Of a stretch of 35,900 bases of DNA, positions 31,673 through 35,900 are shown in pieces. The stretch comes from Leptospiraceae bacterium. GTDB taxonomy: Bacteria > Spirochaetota > Leptospiria > Leptospirales > Leptospiraceae. The notes below the pieces were generated by a model. That model made no database searches. It saw only the letters and a program-made list of their open reading frames with translations, and was not told the DNA's origin. The stretch covers positions 1-35,900 of the forward strand of contig JACKPA010000026.1 in the NCBI GenBank assembly GCA_024233865.1. The letters run 5' to 3'. Both the position numbers and the translations under genes were made by a program. How positions within the stretch are numbered: the first letter of the stretch is position 1; the number at the start of each line of letters is the position of its first letter.

Positions 31673-33589
31673 ATGGAAAACTATCACCGTCTATTAAAAA
31701 GGCAAATTGAAAGATATTATGGAAAGATTAAAAATCACTTGGATGACTTTCAAGAATTCTTTAAGGCTGTGAATTTTGCTTACCATCAATTTGATTTGGA
31801 TAGAAATACCCTTCAAAAATCACTGGGATTAACTTCTACTGAGCTTTTAAGTAAAAATATCAAACTAAAAGAAGATATTTTACAAAGACAAAAATTAGAA
31901 AAAAAACTAAAAAAAATATTAAGCCTTCTAAGGACAATGTTAAATACTTCCCCAGACGGTATTTTAGTTGTAGATAAAAATCGCAAAATTGTTGGTTATA
32001 ACCAAAATTTCTTGGATATGTGGAAAATTCCCAAGCACATTATTGATCCAAGGGAAGACATTCTTGTTATTAAGTTTGTTTTAGATCAATTAAATATGCC
32101 TGATAAGTTTCTGGAAAAAGTAAATGCTCTTTATAAAAATCCCGAGCTAAAAATCAAAGATAAAATCGAATTTGTAGATGGGCGGCATTACGAGGTTTAT
32201 TCTCAGTCACAATACATAGAAAAGGGAAAAAGCATAGCCAGAGTTTGGACTTTTCGTGATATAACGGAGTACGAAAATACCAAAAACCAATTATTTCACC
32301 TAGCTTATCATGATTCTTTAACTGGATTACCAAATAGAGAACGAATTTTAATGAAGTTGGAAAGCTTAATTTTAGAAACTTCTTATAAGCCAAGCAAAAA
32401 TTTTGCCATTCTATTTCTTGATTTGGATAGGTTTAAAGTTATTAATGATGAATTGGGACATACTTTAGGAGATAAACTCTTACTTAAAATCTCAAAAAGA
32501 CTCGAAGAAATAGTAGAAAAACAAGGTTTTTTAGCTAGATTAGGGGGAGATGAATTTACAATAATTTTAGAAGATTTGAAAAGCGAATCGGATGCTGAAA
32601 ACGTTGCCAAAAGCATTTTGCAGGCTTTTCAACATTCATTTCACATTGCCAGGAATGAGTTGTATATATCGGCTAGTATTGGTATCGTTTTTAGCAGTAT
32701 CAAACATGACTTGGCTGAAGACCTGATTAAATATGCGGATATGGCTATGCAGTATGTCAAAGCAAATGGAAGAGCAAATTATCAGGTATTTGATATAAGT
32801 ATGCTGGCATATACTTTTGATAAGATACAATTGGAAGTAGATTTAAGAAAAGCTGATAAAAATAAAGAATTTGAACTCTATTTGCAACCTATTATGGAAG
32901 CAAAAACAAATGAAATTGTGAGCTTTGAATCTTTGATTCGCTGGAATCATCCGATAAAAGGCTTGGTCTCACCGGATGATTTTATACCTTTGGCAGAAGA
33001 AACCGGTTTAATAGTCCAAATAGGCGAATGGGCACTTAAAAGAGCTTGTGAGATTTTATATGAATTTAAAGTAGCAAACATCTCAGCTTATATATCCGTG
33101 AATTTATCCTTGATACAATTAAAGCAAAAAGATTTGGTAAAATTCGTAAAAGTATTTATCAAACAGATTGATCCGAAACTACTGTGTTTAGAAATTACGG
33201 AAAGTTGCATAATGGAAAACCCTACGGAAGGAATTTCCATTTTAAACCAATTTAAAAGTCTAGGTATTCGTCTTTCTATAGATGATTTTGGAACTGGTTA
33301 CTCTTCTTTAAGCTATTTAAAAAAATTTTCCACAAATTATCTTAAAATTGACAAATCTTTTATTCAAGATATTCCAAATGACACAGATAATATGGAAATT
33401 GTCAAAGCTATTATCGTCATGGCTCACAGCTTGGACTTGAAAGTTATTGCGGAAGGGATTGAAACCGTTGAGCAGCTTAATTTTTTAAAACAAAATGATT
33501 GTGATTACATCCAGGGTTTTTTAATTAGCAGACCTATAAAATTTAAAGATATACCTAATTTTTTAAGTAACAGACAAAAAGTTTTTTAA
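31673..33589 (+). CDS. PAS-GGDEF-EAL c-di-GMP protein
   Basis: 638 residues. Helical N-terminus (1-95, with basic and Leu-rich coiled segments), a PAS domain (about 98-205, LLRTMLNTSPDGILVVDKN to TFRDITEYENT), a GGDEF domain with intact RLGGDEFTII and no obvious R-x-x-D site, and an EAL domain with E-x-L (FESLIRW), NLSLIQL, LEITESCI, DDFGTGYSS and LKIDKSFI. Both enzyme motifs are intact, so it may be bifunctional or one domain may be regulatory. It is divergent from the receiver-GGDEF-EAL gene; the 256-nt gap between them is strongly AT-rich and holds nothing else that I recognise. A B12-sensor operon begins 64 nt after its stop. Confidence 0.93.
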   Translation: MENYHRLLKRQIERYYGKIKNHLDDFQEFFKAVNFAYHQFDLDRNTLQKSLGLTSTELLSKNIKLKEDILQRQKLEKKLKKILSLLRTMLNTSPDGILVVDKNRKIVGYNQNFLDMWKIPKHIIDPREDILVIKFVLDQLNMPDKFLEKVNALYKNPELKIKDKIEFVDGRHYEVYSQSQYIEKGKSIARVWTFRDITEYENTKNQLFHLAYHDSLTGLPNRERILMKLESLILETSYKPSKNFAILFLDLDRFKVINDELGHTLGDKLLLKISKRLEEIVEKQGFLARLGGDEFTIILEDLKSESDAENVAKSILQAFQHSFHIARNELYISASIGIVFSSIKHDLAEDLIKYADMAMQYVKANGRANYQVFDISMLAYTFDKIQLEVDLRKADKNKEFELYLQPIMEAKTNEIVSFESLIRWNHPIKGLVSPDDFIPLAEETGLIVQIGEWALKRACEILYEFKVANISAYISVNLSLIQLKQKDLVKFVKVFIKQIDPKLLCLEITESCIMENPTEGISILNQFKSLGIRLSIDDFGTGYSSLSYLKKFSTNYLKIDKSFIQDIPNDTDNMEIVKAIIVMAHSLDLKVIAEGIETVEQLNFLKQNDCDYIQGFLISRPIKFKDIPNFLSNRQKVF

Positions 33590-33653
33590 TTAAAAAATCA
33601 AATTCTTAAAATTCCGAATTGCAACGTATAAGATTTTTATAAAAGCTCTAAAT

Positions 33654-34289
33654 ATGGATAAAGTGGTTGTTCAATCTTTTGTTTCTTTGTTGTTGGTAGG
33701 TGATCGTTTAGGCTGTTCTAAAATGGTGAAGCAATACGTTCAGGAAAGCTTTTCTATCAAAGAAGTTTATGAAAAGCTTATCAAGTCAGCTCTTTATGAA
33801 ATTGGAATTTTGTGGGAGCAGAACAAAATATCGGTTGCAGACGAGCATTTGGCAACGTCCATTTCTGAGGCAATTTTGAACGAGCTATATACAGACGTAG
33901 TTTCCGAATACAGGGAAAACAAACAAGTCGTTTTGGCTTGTGTGGACGGAGAAACACACCAAGTTGGTTTGAAAATGGTCGCTGACGTGTTTGAAATGAA
34001 TGGCTGGGATGCAAAATATCTGGGAAGTTCCGTGCCTGCGAGTGAGCTTATTAAGATTATTGATAAATTTCAACCGGAAATAGTAGGAATTTCGTTTAGT
34101 ATTTATTTTCATTTTGATACTTTGAAAAAAATGGTTTATTCGATTCGACAGGATTTTCCGAATAAAAAAATTTTAATAGGTGGACAAGGATTCCTCCATG
34201 GTGGAATTGAAGAACTTGTAGGTAAAGATGCAAATATTGTATACTGCCCCACCTTAGACTCTCTGGATGAATATATAAAGTCATTATGA
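33654..34289 (+). CDS. Free-standing CarH/LitR-like cobalamin-binding sensor without DNA-binding domain
   Basis: 211 residues: a helical cap (about 1-85) plus a Rossmann-like B12-binding domain (about 90-211). The cap has the exact W-x9-EH motif (Trp54, Glu64, His65) that defines adenosylcobalamin photoreceptors of the CarH/LitR type. The B12 domain carries E-x-H-x-x-G (Glu100, His102, Gly105), so His102 should be the lower cobalt ligand, and the GSSVP loop (124-128) and IGGQG follow. The residue after Trp54 is Glu; in Thermus CarH it is the His that binds cobalt after light. No MerR-type helix-turn-helix is present. The gene is followed by a kinase (4-nt overlap), which suggests it feeds a phosphorelay. 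Confidence 0.88.
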   Translation: MDKVVVQSFVSLLLVGDRLGCSKMVKQYVQESFSIKEVYEKLIKSALYEIGILWEQNKISVADEHLATSISEAILNELYTDVVSEYRENKQVVLACVDGETHQVGLKMVADVFEMNGWDAKYLGSSVPASELIKIIDKFQPEIVGISFSIYFHFDTLKKMVYSIRQDFPNKKILIGGQGFLHGGIEELVGKDANIVYCPTLDSLDEYIKSL

Positions 34290-35404
34290 ATCAAATTCAT
34301 GATATATGGAAAGAAAAAATAGATGCACTCTGGAACGAAAGTAAGGCTTTTGTTGTGGGGGTTTTTAACTTACAAGGAGAACTACTTTTTTCCAATGAAG
34401 GATTCCAAAATCTTTTCGAAATGGTAAAATCTCCTAAAGATATTTTTATAAATCCTAAATTGGATAGCTTACTTAACAAAAGCACTAATGGGGAAGAAAT
34501 ATTTAGGGGAATGTTGACTCTTGGAGATGGAGGACGTAATAATTTCAGTATAGAAGCCAAAGCTTATAAAAACCACAATGAAGTTTTAGTAGTTGGAGAT
34601 TACGACGTAGGACATTTGATAGGAACAAATTTAAAAATGGTAGAATTAAACCAAGAGATAAACAACTTACAACGAGAGCTTATCAAAGAGAAAAAGATAT
34701 TACAAGTTACCCTTGATAAATTAAAAGAAACCCAAGATATGTTAATCCATTCGGAAAAAATGAACGCTCTTGGTCAGCTCGTAGCAGGTATAGCCCACGA
34801 GATAAACAATCCTATTGCTTTTGTCAGCAGTAACCTTCATTTTTTAAAAGATGCTTTTGAGGACGTGCAAAAAGCTTACACATCCATGGAAAAACTAATC
34901 CAAAATAGTAACGATTTACCATTGTATGAAGAATCCCAAAAGATTAGAAAGCAGTACGATATAAGTTATCTATTTGAAGATTTTAAAGATTTGGAAAAAG
35001 GCTCTTTTGACGGTTTGATGCGTGTAAAAAAGATTGTAGAAAACTTAAAGGTATTTTCCCGACTCGATGAATCAGCATTCCAAGATTCCGAATTGGTAGA
35101 AAATATAAAAGCAACCTTGGTTGTTGCAGAACCTGAATTCAAAAAAAGACATATCAAGGTAGAATTGAATGTAGAGCATTCTATATTTCTGGAATGTTAT
35201 CCTTCCGAATTAAACCAAGTTTTTTTAAATCTGATCATAAATGCCAACCAGGCAATGGAAGAGGAAGGTATCCTGAAAATTGATATAGAAGATAGAGGGG
35301 CAAGTGCAGTGGTTCGATTCAGTGACAATGGTTGTGGGATTCCGGATGAAGTTATCAAAAAAATATTCAACCCCTTAAAAATTGAAAGAATAAGGACAAT
35401 ATGA
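34286..35404 (+). CDS. Histidine kinase lacking the C-terminal G box of its ATPase domain
   Basis: 372 residues. An N-terminal PAS-like domain (about 12-120, VVGVFNLQGELLFSNEGF) is followed by a coiled coil, HisKA with the His in VAGIAHEINNPIAFVSSN, and an HATPase that begins normally: N box NLIINANQAM and DNGCGIPDEV. It stops in IKKIFNPLKIERIRTI. The usual FFTTK...GTGLGL G-box segment and the last ~50 residues are missing. The end is real as sequenced: the stop overlaps the next ATG by 4 nt and the terminal codons hold that gene's AAGGA ribosome site. The kinase may therefore be poorly active on its own. It also overlaps the B12 sensor gene by 4 nt. Confidence 0.88.
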   Translation: MNQIHDIWKEKIDALWNESKAFVVGVFNLQGELLFSNEGFQNLFEMVKSPKDIFINPKLDSLLNKSTNGEEIFRGMLTLGDGGRNNFSIEAKAYKNHNEVLVVGDYDVGHLIGTNLKMVELNQEINNLQRELIKEKKILQVTLDKLKETQDMLIHSEKMNALGQLVAGIAHEINNPIAFVSSNLHFLKDAFEDVQKAYTSMEKLIQNSNDLPLYEESQKIRKQYDISYLFEDFKDLEKGSFDGLMRVKKIVENLKVFSRLDESAFQDSELVENIKATLVVAEPEFKKRHIKVELNVEHSIFLECYPSELNQVFLNLIINANQAMEEEGILKIDIEDRGASAVVRFSDNGCGIPDEVIKKIFNPLKIERIRTI

Positions 35405-35900
35405 ACGAACTGGAAAATAGAAATTTACTTGTATTGGATGACGAAGAAGAAATACTAAAAGCTCTAAGGAGGCAGTTTCGAAAAAGCTATCAAATTTTTG
35501 ATGCCAGTACTCCTAAAGATGCCTATATCATTATGAGAGAAAACCCCATTCAGGTGATTATATCCGATCAACGGATGCCTGAAATGAATGGAACGGAATT
35601 TTTATCAAGCGTTAAATCCGAATTTCCTGATGCCATTCGCTTAATACTGACGGGATATGCGGATATTAAAGCCGTTATAGATGCTATTAATGCTGGAAAT
35701 GTATTCCGTTATGTAACCAAGCCTTGGGACCCTGTTGAATTGGATACAATCGTAAATGAAGCGTTCGAAAAGTATGAATTAACCATACGAAATAGAAAAT
35801 TAGTTGAAGACTTAAAAACTGCTAATGAACTGCTGGAACAACGAGTAAAAGAAAGAACGGAAGAATTGTTAAAACTAAATACAACAAAAGATAAGTTTTT
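35401..35900 (+). CDS. Receiver-histidine kinase, 3' end beyond the window
   Basis: Partial, 166 codons seen. A complete receiver domain starts NLLVLDDEEEILKALRRQF, with phospho-acceptor Asp in VIISDQRMPEMNG, the switch Thr in LILTGYAD and the Lys in YVTKPWD. A coiled coil (LVEDLKTANELLEQRVKERTEELLKL) follows, and the window ends at NTTKDKFF, the start of a HisKA helix like the TKDKFFSIISHDLK of the kinase at 2155-3807. It is thus a receiver-kinase that could take a phosphoryl group from the preceding kinase. The ATG overlaps that gene's stop (ATGA), with AAGGA about 5 nt upstream. Confidence 0.85.
   Translation, partial: MNELENRNLLVLDDEEEILKALRRQFRKSYQIFDASTPKDAYIIMRENPIQVIISDQRMPEMNGTEFLSSVKSEFPDAIRLILTGYADIKAVIDAINAGNVFRYVTKPWDPVELDTIVNEAFEKYELTIRNRKLVEDLKTANELLEQRVKERTEELLKLNTTKDKF

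Overview
The window looks like a piece of a low-GC spirochaete chromosome, most likely Leptospiraceae or a close relative. The support is a 282-aa FlaB-type core flagellin, many spirochaete-style lipoproteins, a dense set of PAS/GGDEF/EAL/histidine kinase signalling proteins, and AT-rich compact coding with genes on both strands. The assignment rests on gene content and style only. No rRNA, tRNA, CRISPR array or intact insertion sequence was seen.

Layout. 1-10.6 kb is mostly on the minus strand: a PilJ-like/CZB chemoreceptor, a PAS histidine kinase, a LEA-type lipoprotein, a Cys-rich lipoprotein, an isolated nuoG-nuoI pair (both with TTG starts) and a TonB-dependent receptor with an extra N-terminal domain. 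10.7-13.7 kb (plus) holds a family 4 uracil-DNA glycosylase overlapping a hybrid histidine kinase. 13.7-16.5 kb (minus) is a cobalamin-riboswitch operon: two lipoproteins, a small DUF6580/ECF-S-like membrane protein and, beyond a twin-hairpin repeat, a three-helix membrane protein. 16.6-21.2 kb holds a PilZ protein, a peptidoglycan-binding protein, a lytic transglycosylase, a CsoR-like repressor with a palindromic operator and a secreted alpha/beta hydrolase, small proteins and an orphan Cas6. 21.4-26.4 kb (plus) is two flavin oxidoreductases of the phytoene desaturase/amine oxidase type followed by a cation/proton antiporter with a C-terminal PTS EIIA domain. 26.4-29.6 kb holds a broken PD-(D/E)XK nuclease gene, an App1-like phosphatase and flagellin. 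29.7-33.6 kb has two divergent GGDEF-EAL proteins. 33.65 kb to the end is a tightly overlapping signalling operon: a free-standing B12-binding protein with the CarH-type W-x9-EH photoreceptor motif, a histidine kinase whose ATPase domain stops before its G box, and a receiver-kinase cut by the window edge.

Two systems stand out. First, the B12-riboswitch operon contains no recognised B12 synthesis or BtuBCD gene, so it may be an undescribed cobalamin or cobalt acquisition module. Second, the last three genes look like a B12-dependent (possibly light-sensing) phosphorelay in which the photosensor has lost, or never had, a DNA-binding domain and instead sits with kinases. They would be linked through the cofactor: one may help acquire B12 and the other may use it as a sensor chromophore.
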